Positions 29,176 to 37,847 of a stretch of 64,000 bases of DNA are shown here, in pieces. The stretch comes from Sphingomonas sp. S-NIH.Pt15_0812 (GTDB lineage Bacteria; Pseudomonadota; Alphaproteobacteria; Sphingomonadales; Sphingomonadaceae), in assembly GCF_003951315.1 (NCBI RefSeq), contig NZ_QLJH01000015.1, positions 43,653 through 107,652 of the forward strand, written 5' to 3'. Positions within the stretch are counted from its first letter, which is position 1. Every line of letters begins with the position of its first letter. The notes below the pieces were generated by a model, which saw nothing but the letters and a program-made list of their open reading frames with translations, searched no databases and was not told the DNA's origin. The position numbers and the translations under genes are program-made.

Positions 29176-31314
29176 TCAATTGGCGGAGCTGGCCAGGCCG
29201 CGATCCTCCAGCATTGGACCGATGTCCGGGTCCTTGCCGTAGAAGGCGCGGAACATGGGGCCGTAATCCTCGCTATGCCCCTTGGACAGGATCATGTCGC
29301 GGAAACGCTGGCCATTGGCGCGGGTCATGCCGCCATGCTTCTCGAACCAGGCATAGGCGTCGTTGTCGAGCATCTGGGTCCACAAATAGGCATAATAGCC
29401 GGCGGAATAGCCGTTCGCCCAGATATGCAGGAAATAGCTGGAGCGGTAGCGCGGCGGCACGTCGGCGGTGTCCAGCCCCATCGCCGCCAGCGACTTGGCC
29501 TCGAACGCATCGACATCCTGCGGCCCGGCCGACGCCGGCAGCGAATGCCAGTCCTGGTCCAGCATCGCCGAGGCGATCAGCTCGCCCAAAGCATAGCCCT
29601 GGTTGAACTTCGCCGCATTCTTCACCTTGGTGACCAGCGCCGCCGGCATCGGTGCGCCGGTACGATAATCCTTGGCGTAGTTCGCCAGCACCTTCGGGTC
29701 GAGCGCCCAATGCTCGTTGAACTGCGACGGGAACTCGACCCAGTCACGCGCGGTGTTGGTGCCCGACACGGTCGGATAGGTCTGGTTGGCGAACAGGCCG
29801 TGCAACGCGTGGCCGAATTCATGGAACATCGTCGTCACGTCGTCGAAGCTGATCAGCGCGGGCTGGCCCGGCGCCGGCTTGGTGAAGTTGGCGACGTTGT
29901 AGATCACCGGCTTGGTGCCGAGCAGCTTCGACTGGCCGACGAAGTTCGACATCCACGCGCCGCCATTCTTGTTGTCGCGCTTCCAATAGTCGAAATACAT
30001 CACGCCCAGCTCGGACCCGTCCTGGTCATAGACGGTGAAGACGCGCACGTCGGGCTGATAGACCGGCAGGTCCTTCCGCTCCTTGAACGTCAGACCATAG
30101 AGCTGGTTGGCGGCGTAGAAGACACCGTCCCGCAAGACCCGGTCGATCTCGAAATAGGGCTTCACCTCATTCTCGTCGAGGTCGTACTTCGCCTTGCGGA
30201 CCATCTCCGCATAGCGATCCCAGTCCCAGGGCTTCAGCGCGAAATCGCCGCCATTGGCGGTGATGACCTTCTGGATCTCGGCCGCCTCGCGCTTCTGCTC
30301 GGCCGCCGTCGCCGGGATCAGCCGCTGCATGAACGCCTTGGCCGCCTGCGGCGTCTTGGCCATCTGGTCGTAAAGCACATAGGCCGCATAGTTGGGATAG
30401 CCGAGCAGTTGCGCCTTCTGCGCGCGCAGGTCGGCGAGCTGGACGATGGTCGCGCGCGTGTCGTTGGCGTCGCCGTGCTCCGCCCGGTTCCAGCTCGCAT
30501 CGAACAGCGCCTGGCGCGTGGCGCGGTCGGTCAGCGACTGGAGCATCGGCTGCTGCGTGGTGTTCTGGAGCGGCAGCAGGTACTTGCCGGTCAGTCCGCG
30601 CTCCTGTGCCGCCTGTCCCGCCGCCGCGATCTGGGCTTCGTCCAACCCGGCCAGCCGTGCCTTGTCGTCGACCACCAGCGCGCCGCCCTTCGCCGCCGCC
30701 AGCAGCTTCTGCTGGAACGCCGTCTCCAGCGTCGACAGCTTGCCGTTCAGCACGCGCAGCTTGGCCTGGTCGGCGGCCGACAGCTTCGCGCCGGCATGGA
30801 TGAAGTTGTTGTAGGTGATGTCGAGCACCTGCGCCTGCTCGGGCGTCAGCTTCAGCGCGGCGCGCCGATCGTAGAGCGACTTGACCCGCGCGAACAGGCG
30901 CGGGTTGAGGAAGATCGAGTCCGAATGCGCCGCCAGCTTGGGGGCGACCGCTTCCTGCACCTTGTCCAGCGTCGGGTTGGTGTTGGCGCCGACCACGGCC
31001 GAAAAGGCTTGGGCCGCGCGGTCGAGGATGCGGCCGGACCGCTCCATCGCGACGATCGTGTTGTCGAAGGTCGGGGCAGCCGGATCATTGGCGATCCGCG
31101 TCATCTCGGCCGCCTGCTCGGCGATGCCGCGTTCGATCGCGGGCTGGTAGTCGCTGTCCTGGATGCGGTCGAAGCGCGGGGCCTGGAACGGCAGGTCGCT
31201 CTGGACGGTCAGCGGGTTGACGCGCGCCGACTGGGCGTCCGCCGCGGCGGCAGTGATGCATGCCGCGAGCAGGCAGGCGGCGGCACAGGAACGGAGAAGC
31301 AGCGAGCGCGTCAT
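29176..31314 (-). CDS. dcp: M3-family zinc peptidase, peptidyl-dipeptidase Dcp type, exported
   Basis: A 712-residue metallopeptidase of the thimet oligopeptidase family that removes dipeptides from the C-terminus of peptides. Zinc motif HEFGH at residues 498-502 (His498, Glu499, His502) with a downstream glutamate region typical of family M3. An N-terminal signal peptide (LLLRSCAAACLLAACITAAAADA) indicates export, unlike the largely cytosolic E. coli enzyme; the LLAAC segment could also act as a lipobox. Transcribed alone, with a strong terminator downstream. Confidence 0.93.
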   Translation of the reverse strand: MTRSLLLRSCAAACLLAACITAAAADAQSARVNPLTVQSDLPFQAPRFDRIQDSDYQPAIERGIAEQAAEMTRIANDPAAPTFDNTIVAMERSGRILDRAAQAFSAVVGANTNPTLDKVQEAVAPKLAAHSDSIFLNPRLFARVKSLYDRRAALKLTPEQAQVLDITYNNFIHAGAKLSAADQAKLRVLNGKLSTLETAFQQKLLAAAKGGALVVDDKARLAGLDEAQIAAAGQAAQERGLTGKYLLPLQNTTQQPMLQSLTDRATRQALFDASWNRAEHGDANDTRATIVQLADLRAQKAQLLGYPNYAAYVLYDQMAKTPQAAKAFMQRLIPATAAEQKREAAEIQKVITANGGDFALKPWDWDRYAEMVRKAKYDLDENEVKPYFEIDRVLRDGVFYAANQLYGLTFKERKDLPVYQPDVRVFTVYDQDGSELGVMYFDYWKRDNKNGGAWMSNFVGQSKLLGTKPVIYNVANFTKPAPGQPALISFDDVTTMFHEFGHALHGLFANQTYPTVSGTNTARDWVEFPSQFNEHWALDPKVLANYAKDYRTGAPMPAALVTKVKNAAKFNQGYALGELIASAMLDQDWHSLPASAGPQDVDAFEAKSLAAMGLDTADVPPRYRSSYFLHIWANGYSAGYYAYLWTQMLDNDAYAWFEKHGGMTRANGQRFRDMILSKGHSEDYGPMFRAFYGKDPDIGPMLEDRGLASSAN

Positions 31315-31378
31315 GAAGGTCCTTGTTCGCTAGGAAATTCGGCAGGATTGGCTCAGGCCGTCATCAGCATCGGCCGGT

Positions 31379-32662
31379 TCATCTCTGCCCGGTCTCGGGC
31401 GATGGGGCAATGCTGGTGACAGAATTTACCATCGGCGAGGGTGCGCCGAGCAGCGCCCAGCCGGTCGGCAGATAGTCGGTCGACATGTAGAAATAGAAGG
31501 CGCAGGCGCCGTCGCGGCGATAGCTGCCACCCTTGACGATGCCATAGGCCCGCGTACCGCTGAACACCGGCGCGCCGCTGTCGCCCGCGCGGCAATTGGG
31601 GCCGACGACCGTCACCCAGCTCGGCAGGCAGGCGCCGCCGCACAGATCGCCGGCGGGCGCGAAATCGGTCAGCTCCACCGACGCGCAGCTATAGCCGGTC
31701 CGCTCGCCCCGGTGGCAGACATAGTCGCCCGCGCGCGTGCCCGCCAGCGACCGTGCATTGCGAACCGCCCGTGCCACCGTCTTGCTCGTATCGGCGAAGA
31801 AGAGCGGCGCAAGCGGCTCGGCGCTGACATTGACCTGCACGTCCTGATAGCCCCAGCCCCATTGCCCGACAAAGGCGAGCGGCTGGCGCTGTCCCTCGCC
31901 ATCGACATAGTCCAGTTCGTCCGGGCAATGCGCGGCGGTGGCGATACCGGTCCGCTGGCCATCGGTCACCACAAAGCCGGTCGTGCAGGCATAGCGCCGC
32001 CCGTCCGCCGGATCGATGCCGACGACGCGCGCGCCACCCTCCGCCGCCGTGTCGACCGAGGGACGCTCGACGGTGCGCAGCCGGACCGGCGCGCCGAGAA
32101 GCGCCGCGAGCCGCGTGCGGAGCGACTGCACGCCCTCCCGCGCGATGTCGCTGTCACCGACCACCGCGACGATCGTGCCGGTGCGCTGGTCGACCCCGAA
32201 AGCGGGCGGGCGCAGCAGCGAGGCGCGGATTTCGGCCTGGTGCAGCCGGATCGACTCCGCCATCTGCGCACGGGTCGCCGCCGCGCCGGTGTGGAAACGG
32301 ATCAGGACGACCGATCCGGCCGCCGTGACGAAGCGGTCCGTCACCGGCGCATCGCCCGTCAGCAGGACGTCGATGGCAAAGTCCGGCCCCGGCGCCACGG
32401 CGATGCCGGCCAGCCGGTCGGCGAACGCCCGCTCGATCGCGTCCGTCGTCGCCAACGTCTCGTCCTGCGCCAGGAGATGACGCATCGCCACGTCGAGCGG
32501 CAGGTGGAAGGCGGTGGCATATTCGCCCGCATCCTGCGCCAGCGCCTCCTCAGGCGACTGGATGCGCGGCGGCTCGGCCGCGTTCGCACCCGCCACCGCG
32601 CCACCACCCATCATCATCATCGCCAGCCCGATCGCGGCCGGCCGGAACCATCGCCTGTCCAT
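31379..32662 (-). CDS. Secreted trypsin-like (S1) serine protease with long N-terminal pro-region
   Basis: A 427-residue exported protein. Signal peptide of about 29 residues (MDRRWFRPAA..GANAAEPP), then about 190 residues with no catalytic motif that resemble the pro-region of streptogrisin/alpha-lytic-type proteases. The catalytic domain has the triad His245 (ATAAHC), Asp274 (GYQDVQV) and Ser362 (CRAGDSGAP), and paired cysteines as in that group. The start at 32662 is supported by AAGGGGA nine bases upstream; a longer in-frame reading would precede the signal peptide and is rejected. Divergent from the exported lactonase-like gene 103 bases away. Confidence 0.88.
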   Translation of the reverse strand: MDRRWFRPAAIGLAMMMMGGGAVAGANAAEPPRIQSPEEALAQDAGEYATAFHLPLDVAMRHLLAQDETLATTDAIERAFADRLAGIAVAPGPDFAIDVLLTGDAPVTDRFVTAAGSVVLIRFHTGAAATRAQMAESIRLHQAEIRASLLRPPAFGVDQRTGTIVAVVGDSDIAREGVQSLRTRLAALLGAPVRLRTVERPSVDTAAEGGARVVGIDPADGRRYACTTGFVVTDGQRTGIATAAHCPDELDYVDGEGQRQPLAFVGQWGWGYQDVQVNVSAEPLAPLFFADTSKTVARAVRNARSLAGTRAGDYVCHRGERTGYSCASVELTDFAPAGDLCGGACLPSWVTVVGPNCRAGDSGAPVFSGTRAYGIVKGGSYRRDGACAFYFYMSTDYLPTGWALLGAPSPMVNSVTSIAPSPETGQR

Positions 32663-32765
32663 TCGTCCCCTTTTCTGACACGGAAATTCCGAACCGGTGG
32701 TGAACCGCCCTTGCACTTGCGCGGCGGCGCGGCAAATGTCGCCCCATGTGCTATAGGATCCAATC

Positions 32766-33863
32766 ATGTCGGGGATGATGCTCACGCGTCGCTCGGCGCT
32801 TGCCGGCATCGCCGCCGGTCTCGCCGCGCCCGCATGGGGCCGTGTTTCATTCGGAACGACGCTGGTCGCGGGCACCTATACCAATGAAGGCGGAGCGGGC
32901 CTCTATCCGTTGACGCTGCGGACGGGGGCCAAGCCCTGGACGGTCGGCGCGGCCAATAGCCGCATCGCCAATGCCTCCTTCGCCGTGCGAAGCCGCGCGG
33001 GACGCTGGTATGCTGTCGACGAGGCGGAGAATTGGCTCGGCGTCTACGCCCCCGACTGGTCGCGGATCACGCTCGCGGTCAGCGGTGGCGCTGCCCCCTG
33101 CCATGTCGCGCTCGACCCGGCCGATCGGCGACTGGCGGTGGCGAATTACAGCAGCGGTACGGTCGCGCTCTATCGGCTCGACGCCGATGGCCGGCCGGAC
33201 GGCGTGCAGATGCTGCTCCATCATGGCCATGGCCCCGACACGGCGCGCCAGGCCGGGCCCCATGCCCATTGGGTCGGCTTTACCGGCGACGGACGCTGGC
33301 TGCATTCGGTCGACCTGGGCGCGGACGCGATTTTCGCCACTCCGATCGATCCAACGACCGGCATGGCCGGCACGACCGCGATCGCATGGCAGGCACCGCC
33401 CGGCACCGGCCCGCGCCACCTGGTGCGCCATCCGCGCCTGCCGCGCGCCTATCTCGTCAGCGAATTGTCGAACCAGCTGTTCAGCCTGGCAGCGGAACCG
33501 GACGGACGATTCGCCACGCTCGGCGTCCAGTCGATCCGGGCGGCTGGCGCGCAAGGGGCGGCCTATGGCGCGCACATCGCGATCGATGCGGCCGGTCGTC
33601 GCCTCTATGTGTCGGTGCGGGGCGACAACAGCCTCGCCAGCTTCGCGCTTGACGATCGCGGCACGCCGACGCTGCTCCAGCACATCGCCTCCGGCGGCAA
33701 CTGGCCGCGCCAGTTCCTGCTGCTGGAGCGGGAACGCCGGTTGCTCGTCGCCAATGAACGCTCCGGCAATGTCGCCACGTTCGACCTGATGGCCGATGGA
33801 CGGCTGCGGGCGACGGGGGCGAGCGCGGCGGTGCCCGGCGTGGTGTTCCTGACCCGTGCGTGA
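32766..33863 (+). CDS. Exported lactonase-family seven-bladed beta-propeller protein (YbhE/Pgl2 type)
   Basis: A 365-residue protein of the YbhE/lactonase beta-propeller family (6-phosphogluconolactonase or muconate-cyclase-like fold). Repeated blades read GTYTNEGGAGLYPL, PCHVALDPADRRLAVANYSSGTVALY, GPHAHWVGFTGDGRWLHSVDLGAD, GPRHLVRHP and GAHIAIDAAGRRLYVSVRGDNS. A twin-arginine-like leader (LTRRSALAGIAAGLAAPAWG) suggests export, which argues against a role as the cytosolic enzyme of glucose metabolism; a separate SOL-type Pgl is encoded at 57.3 kb. AGGA lies seven bases before the ATG. Substrate unknown. Confidence 0.87.
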   Translation: MSGMMLTRRSALAGIAAGLAAPAWGRVSFGTTLVAGTYTNEGGAGLYPLTLRTGAKPWTVGAANSRIANASFAVRSRAGRWYAVDEAENWLGVYAPDWSRITLAVSGGAAPCHVALDPADRRLAVANYSSGTVALYRLDADGRPDGVQMLLHHGHGPDTARQAGPHAHWVGFTGDGRWLHSVDLGADAIFATPIDPTTGMAGTTAIAWQAPPGTGPRHLVRHPRLPRAYLVSELSNQLFSLAAEPDGRFATLGVQSIRAAGAQGAAYGAHIAIDAAGRRLYVSVRGDNSLASFALDDRGTPTLLQHIASGGNWPRQFLLLERERRLLVANERSGNVATFDLMADGRLRATGASAAVPGVVFLTRA

Positions 33864-33945
33864 ACTCAATCGCTGGCCGTTCGATACAGCATCCGTTCAC
33901 GGGCAGGATGCTGATATGATACCGGATTTTCGCAAAGGACACGCC

Positions 33946-34677
33946 ATGGCCCGGCCGGGTGACCCGCGGGACATCTCGCCCGACCTGGAACGTATCTTCG
34001 GCGCGCAGGCCAATGGCGGCGGCCAGACCGGCACCGGCCGCTCGATCGTCCCGACCGGCAAGCCCGTCACCCGGTCGCGCTGGCTGATCGGGCTGGTGCC
34101 GGTCGCCGCTCTCGGCTCGATCGCCTTCTTCCTGACCGAGGCGCAGGTCGCGCAGCGGCCCGTGCCCCATTCCGTCACCGGCGCGAAGGCGGCTATCGCC
34201 CCCGCCCCGCCCCCGGTCGCCTTCACGGCCGTCGCGCCCGCCACTCCGATGGCGACGCCCCCTTCCGGCGGCGGTGTCGCACCGGCCGAGACGCCCGCCC
34301 CCGGCCCCGCCTCGGCCCCCGTCAGTCAGCGTGTCGCACGGGTCGCTGCCGCTCCGGCGCGCGCGGGTGCGGCCGACGCTTCGCCGGCGCGTCCGTCCTG
34401 GCTGGCGACCGGCGACCTGTCGTCCAACTGCCGCCCGGGCAGTAACGAGGATGCGTGCATCTATCGCGACGTGCGCGACGCCGACCGCCGCCTGGTCCAG
34501 GTCTATCGCCAGGCGGTCCGCGCCGGCGTGCCGCGCGAGACGCTGGTCCGGACGACCAAGGCCTGGAACCGCGCGCTCGACCGTTCGCTCGACGATCCCG
34601 ACGGCACGATCCGCCGCTACGACGCGCTCGCCGACGAACTCCATGCCGCTACCCAGGTCGCGCTTCGTGACCGCTGA
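33946..34677 (+). CDS. Membrane-anchored protein of unknown function with Pro/Ala-rich linker
   Basis: A 243-residue protein: a short cytoplasmic part, one membrane helix (about residues 47-65, WLIGLVPVAALGSIAFF), a Pro/Ala/Val-rich extended linker (about 70-155), and a compact charged C-terminal domain with two cysteines (NCRPGSNEDACIYRDVRDADRR) and helices. The C-terminal region recalls LprI/DUF1311-type lysozyme-inhibitor domains in length and cysteine placement, but the match is weak. The start at 33946 has AAAGGA six bases upstream; earlier in-frame starts (33916, 33856) lack one. Its 3' end overlaps the phosphatase gene start, so the two are likely coupled. Confidence 0.75.
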   Translation: MARPGDPRDISPDLERIFGAQANGGGQTGTGRSIVPTGKPVTRSRWLIGLVPVAALGSIAFFLTEAQVAQRPVPHSVTGAKAAIAPAPPPVAFTAVAPATPMATPPSGGGVAPAETPAPGPASAPVSQRVARVAAAPARAGAADASPARPSWLATGDLSSNCRPGSNEDACIYRDVRDADRRLVQVYRQAVRAGVPRETLVRTTKAWNRALDRSLDDPDGTIRRYDALADELHAATQVALRDR

Positions 34678-35500
34678 ACCGGTGTCGCTGCCAGGAGTGA
34701 CCGAGGAGGATCGGAACCACCGCACCAAGAGACGGATCGACGGCCAGCTCGTCTATGCGGTCGGCGACATCCATGGCCGCTACGACCTGCTGCTCATTCT
34801 GCTGGAACAGATCGCCCGGGACGCCAGGCGCCACGAGGTCGCCGGGCGACGCCCCCTGCTGATCTTTTGCGGCGACTATGTCGATCGCGGTCCCGATTCC
34901 GCCAAGGTCCTGTCCACCATCGCCTGGATGCGCGCCGGCACCGCCTTCGAGACGCGGTGTTTGAAGGGCAATCACGAGCAGATGATGCTCACCTATATCG
35001 AGCAGCCGCCCGCCGCCGCCGGTTGGCTGCGCGTTGGGGGTGCGGAGACGCTGGCCTCCTATGGCATCACCGCACCCGCCTGGGATGCCGTGCCGGAGGA
35101 GCATTATCGCGCCCGTGACCAGTTGCTCGACGCCATGTCGGCGCGCCACTTGCGCCTGCTCCAGACGCTGGAGACGCTGCTGCTGATCGGCGACTATGCC
35201 TTCGCCCATGCCGGAGTGCGGCCGGGCGTCTCGCTCCACCGTCAGTTGGAGCGAGACCTGCTCTGGATTCGCGACGATTTCCTGAATGCCCGGCGCGGCT
35301 TCAAGAAGATGATCGTCCACGGCCATAGCTGGGATTCGGACGAGCCGTTCTTCGGGGCGAACCGGATCGGCGTCGACACCGGCGCCTATCGCACCGGCGT
35401 GTTGACGGCGGCGCGGATCATGGACGGAGAAATAGGTTATCTGCAGGCGCATGGACCAGAAGGTCCGGAGTCGTATGAAGCCGGCCATGGGGATCACTGA
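34667..35500 (+). CDS. PPP-family serine/threonine-type metallophosphoesterase
   Basis: A calcineurin-like phosphatase of about 277 residues with all metal-binding motifs in order: GDIHGRYD, GDYVDRGPDS, KGNHEQM, AHAGVRPG and IVHGHSW. The arrangement fits bacterial PPP phosphatases (PrpA/PrpB-like) or diadenosine-tetraphosphate hydrolase-like enzymes, acting in the cytoplasm. The start is uncertain: GTG at 34667 overlaps the stop of the preceding membrane protein gene; ATG at 34643 and GTGs at 34682 and 34697 are in frame. The coupling to a membrane-anchored protein of unknown function is notable. Confidence 0.87.
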   Translation: MTAEPVSLPGVTEEDRNHRTKRRIDGQLVYAVGDIHGRYDLLLILLEQIARDARRHEVAGRRPLLIFCGDYVDRGPDSAKVLSTIAWMRAGTAFETRCLKGNHEQMMLTYIEQPPAAAGWLRVGGAETLASYGITAPAWDAVPEEHYRARDQLLDAMSARHLRLLQTLETLLLIGDYAFAHAGVRPGVSLHRQLERDLLWIRDDFLNARRGFKKMIVHGHSWDSDEPFFGANRIGVDTGAYRTGVLTAARIMDGEIGYLQAHGPEGPESYEAGHGDH

Positions 35501-35573
35501 GCGAAGTGGATCAAGCCATCCCTTGGCAACCGCCGGTGTCAAAGGGTAAGCGCCCCATCAAAGAGGGAAATGC

Positions 35574-35948
35574 ATGTCGAAGATCAGGCTTTGTGCCGCA
35601 TTATGGGCGATGACGACGATCATCCTGTCGTTCCTTCTGTTCCTGTTGTCGGGCGGGTCCGCGATCGTGTCGGCGGCGATGACGATAGCCGCGTTGGTGC
35701 TGGCGGCCCCCGCCCCGTTCATGGCGAAGACCCGCGCCGCGCGGGTCCGCGTGGCGCTGGCGGCGATGGCCTATGTCGTCGGTCTCGGCGGCGCGATCGT
35801 GCTCGGCTATCTGGCCGAGATGCGACCGATGGCCCTGGCGCTGATCGGCCTGTTCGCGCTGGTCGGCCTGGGCCTGGCCGGCTGGGCCTGGACGACGCGC
35901 AATCGGCGGCCCAAGCCCGGCTGGGCGGGATATTACGACTCCCACTGA
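35574..35948 (+). CDS. Small membrane protein (124 aa)
   Basis: A 124-residue hydrophobic protein with four predicted membrane helices (about 8-28, 31-50, 58-80, 85-107) and a short basic tail (RNRRPKPGWAGYYDSH). AGAGGGA precedes the ATG. I recognise no family. It stands 73 bases after the phosphatase gene on the same strand and convergent with the PhnA-like gene. Confidence 0.7.
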   Translation: MSKIRLCAALWAMTTIILSFLLFLLSGGSAIVSAAMTIAALVLAAPAPFMAKTRAARVRVALAAMAYVVGLGGAIVLGYLAEMRPMALALIGLFALVGLGLAGWAWTTRNRRPKPGWAGYYDSH

Positions 35949-35960
35949 CGGCGAGCGGGA

Positions 35961-36263
35961 TCAGCGCTTGCGGACGAACTCGGCGCGCAGCACCAGTCCC
36001 TTGATCCCGTCGAACTTGCAGTCGATCTCCTGCGCGTCGCCGGTCAGGCGGATCGACTTGATCAGCGTGCCGCGCTTCAGCGTCTGGCCCGCGCCCTTCA
36101 CGTCCAGATCCTTGATCAGCGTCACCTGATCCCCATCCGAGAGCAGGTTGCCGACCGCATCGCGGACCTCGACCTGTTCGCCGGCTGCGACCTGGGCGGC
36201 TACTTGCGATGCCGGCAGCCACTCGCCGCTTGCCTCGTCATAGACATAGTCTTCGTCCTGCAT
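35961..36263 (-). CDS. PhnA/YjdM-domain protein lacking the N-terminal zinc ribbon
   Basis: A 100-residue protein whose C-terminal about 70 residues match the PhnA/YjdM domain (DAVGNLLSDGDQVTLIKDLDVKG, LKRGTLIKSIRL, IDCKFDGIKGLVLRAEFVRK). The N-terminal four-cysteine zinc ribbon of E. coli YjdM is absent, replaced by an acidic segment (MQDEDYVYDEASGEWLPA). The ATG is preceded by a textbook AGGAGG. The family name came from phosphonate utilisation genes, but no phosphonate function is established for YjdM and no phn genes are nearby. Confidence 0.85.
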   Translation of the reverse strand: MQDEDYVYDEASGEWLPASQVAAQVAAGEQVEVRDAVGNLLSDGDQVTLIKDLDVKGAGQTLKRGTLIKSIRLTGDAQEIDCKFDGIKGLVLRAEFVRKR

Positions 36264-36508
36264 GGGACCTCCTGTGCGGTTGAAGCCGGCGGCTTTGCGG
36301 ATGCACATGGCCGCTGACAAGCCTCGGTCGTCGATCAAACCAGGCCAAGTGGCGGCATCACGGGTTATCGCCCGAACTTGGCATGGAACTTTTTACCGTG
36401 CGGAAGAGGGTGGCTGGCCCGGGCAAAACGTCATGATATGGATCAACCCGCCCTCCTATGGTCCCGACGCGCCCGGAACGAAGCCGGTCTTGCGGTTTTG
36501 GAAGGGTC

Positions 36509-37243
36509 ATGATCGTTGACCGAGCAATGCCGCCCCTCCCCCCTATCCGACCGATGTTCGATTGGGGCGCACCCGCCGCCGAACCGGCACGCGCCGAATT
36601 GTTCGACCGGATTGCGGACGCGGCCTTCCCCTGTGTCGGGGCCAAGGCGGCCATGGCGAAGGGCACGCTGGAGACGGTCGGCTGCCGCAGCCTCGACAGC
36701 GCCTGGGACGATGTCCGCATCCACGAACGGCTGCTCGCCTTCGCAACCGCCTATCGCGCCGATCCGAGCCTGTTCCGTAGCCTGGCGGTGATCTTCGACG
36801 GTCCCGGCGGCCTGTCGGAAGCCGAGTTCGAGCGGCTGCTCTGGACACGCGTCCAGTCGCTGTCGGACAAGGATGTGTGGCGTGGCCTGCCCTATGACCG
36901 GACGGTCAGCGCTGATCCCGACAGTCCGCATTTCTCCCTCAGCTTCGGCGGCGAGGCCTTTTTCGTCGTCGGCCTGCACCCTGCCTCCAACCGCCCCGCC
37001 CGCCGCTTCTCGAGGCCGGTGCTGGTCTTCAACCTGCACGACCAGTTCGAGGTGCTGCGCGCCCAGGGCAAGTATGAGACGATGCGCGAGAAGATCATGG
37101 TCCGCGACGAAGCCGTCGCCGGATCGCGCAACCCGATGCTTGCCCGGCACGGCCAGTCGAGCGAGGCGCGGCAATATAGCGGCCGGATGGTCGGGTCGGA
37201 TTGGAAATGCCCGTTCCATTATAAGGGTGGTGACGAGGCATGA
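36509..37243 (+). CDS. YqcI/YcgG-family protein, GntA-like haem-dependent N-oxygenase
   Basis: A 244-residue member of the YqcI/YcgG family. Conserved family motifs are present: FFVVGLHPASNRPARRF (about 150-166), LVFNLHDQFEVLR, GSRNPMLARHG and SEARQYSGRMVGSDWKCPF near the C-terminus. Characterised relatives are small haem proteins that N-hydroxylate the guanidino group of arginine or related compounds (GntA in guanitoxin biosynthesis; DcsA in cycloserine biosynthesis is, to my recollection, in the same group). Histidines in GLHP and NLHDQF are candidate haem ligands. The start at 36509 has GGAAGGG nearby; 36458 and 36527 are alternatives. The stop overlaps the ATG of the DUF1989 gene, so the two proteins are co-produced. 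The substrate here is unknown. Confidence 0.85.
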   Translation: MIVDRAMPPLPPIRPMFDWGAPAAEPARAELFDRIADAAFPCVGAKAAMAKGTLETVGCRSLDSAWDDVRIHERLLAFATAYRADPSLFRSLAVIFDGPGGLSEAEFERLLWTRVQSLSDKDVWRGLPYDRTVSADPDSPHFSLSFGGEAFFVVGLHPASNRPARRFSRPVLVFNLHDQFEVLRAQGKYETMREKIMVRDEAVAGSRNPMLARHGQSSEARQYSGRMVGSDWKCPFHYKGGDEA

Positions 37244-37842
37244 GCGCCGGCGTGCACGAGATCCCGGAGCGCAGCGGCACCGCCTTCCCGCTCAAGGCCG
37301 GCGAAATCCTGACGGTGATCGACCCACGGGGAGAGCAGGTCGCCGATCTGCTGGCGTTCAACGCGCATGACTTGGACGAGGTGATCTCCTCGGGCCGAAC
37401 GCTGGATTATGCCGAAACGATCTACCTGACCACCGGCCATCATCTCTATTCGAACCGTTCGAACATGATGCTGGAGATTGTGGAGGATATGGTCGGTCGG
37501 CACGACTTCCTGCTGACGCCCTGTTCGGTCGATACCTTCCACCATTTCTACCCGAATCTGCCGGTGCATCGCGGCTGCTTTGGTAATCTGGCGGCGGCGC
37601 TGGAGCCCTATGGCGTGGTGCCGGACCGGATACCGGTGGCGTTCAACTGCTTCATGAACGTGCCGATCGACGGTGATACGGGCAAGCTGCGTGTCCTGCC
37701 GCCGATCAGCAAGGCGGGCGACCATATCCGCTTCCGCGCCGCCATGGACCTGGTGATCGGCCTGACCGCCTGTTCCGCGCCGGACTCGAACGGCGGCAGC
37801 TTCAAGCCGATCCATTACCGGATCGACCCCGCCACCGCCTGA
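37240..37842 (+). CDS. DUF1989 (urea-carboxylase-associated) family protein
   Basis: A 200-residue DUF1989 protein. Family motifs: GEQVADLLAFNAHDLDEVISS, GHHLYSNRSNMMLEI, GRHDFLLTPCS, HRGCFGNLAAAL, FNCFMNVPIDGDTGKL and the C-terminal ACSAPDSNGG. Relatives are encoded with urea or guanidine carboxylases, and CgdA/CgdB of that family form carboxyguanidine deiminase. Here there is no carboxylase; instead the gene overlaps by four bases with a GntA-like haem N-oxygenase gene, pointing to joint action on a guanidino or amidino compound. The convergent acyl-CoA ligase gene ends five bases beyond its stop. Confidence 0.88.
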   Translation: MSAGVHEIPERSGTAFPLKAGEILTVIDPRGEQVADLLAFNAHDLDEVISSGRTLDYAETIYLTTGHHLYSNRSNMMLEIVEDMVGRHDFLLTPCSVDTFHHFYPNLPVHRGCFGNLAAALEPYGVVPDRIPVAFNCFMNVPIDGDTGKLRVLPPISKAGDHIRFRAAMDLVIGLTACSAPDSNGGSFKPIHYRIDPATA

Positions 37843-37847
37843 TCCGG

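Noticed and set aside
32766..33863. Assigning the lactonase-family protein as the pathway 6-phosphogluconolactonase
   Set aside because: It carries a Tat-like export signal and a bona fide SOL-type pgl is in the Entner-Doudoroff cluster.
36262..36519. Possible 85-codon plus-strand gene in the spacer before the GntA-like gene
   Set aside because: No ribosome site, no recognisable composition, and it overlaps the well-supported start of the PhnA-like gene. I see nothing else in this spacer.
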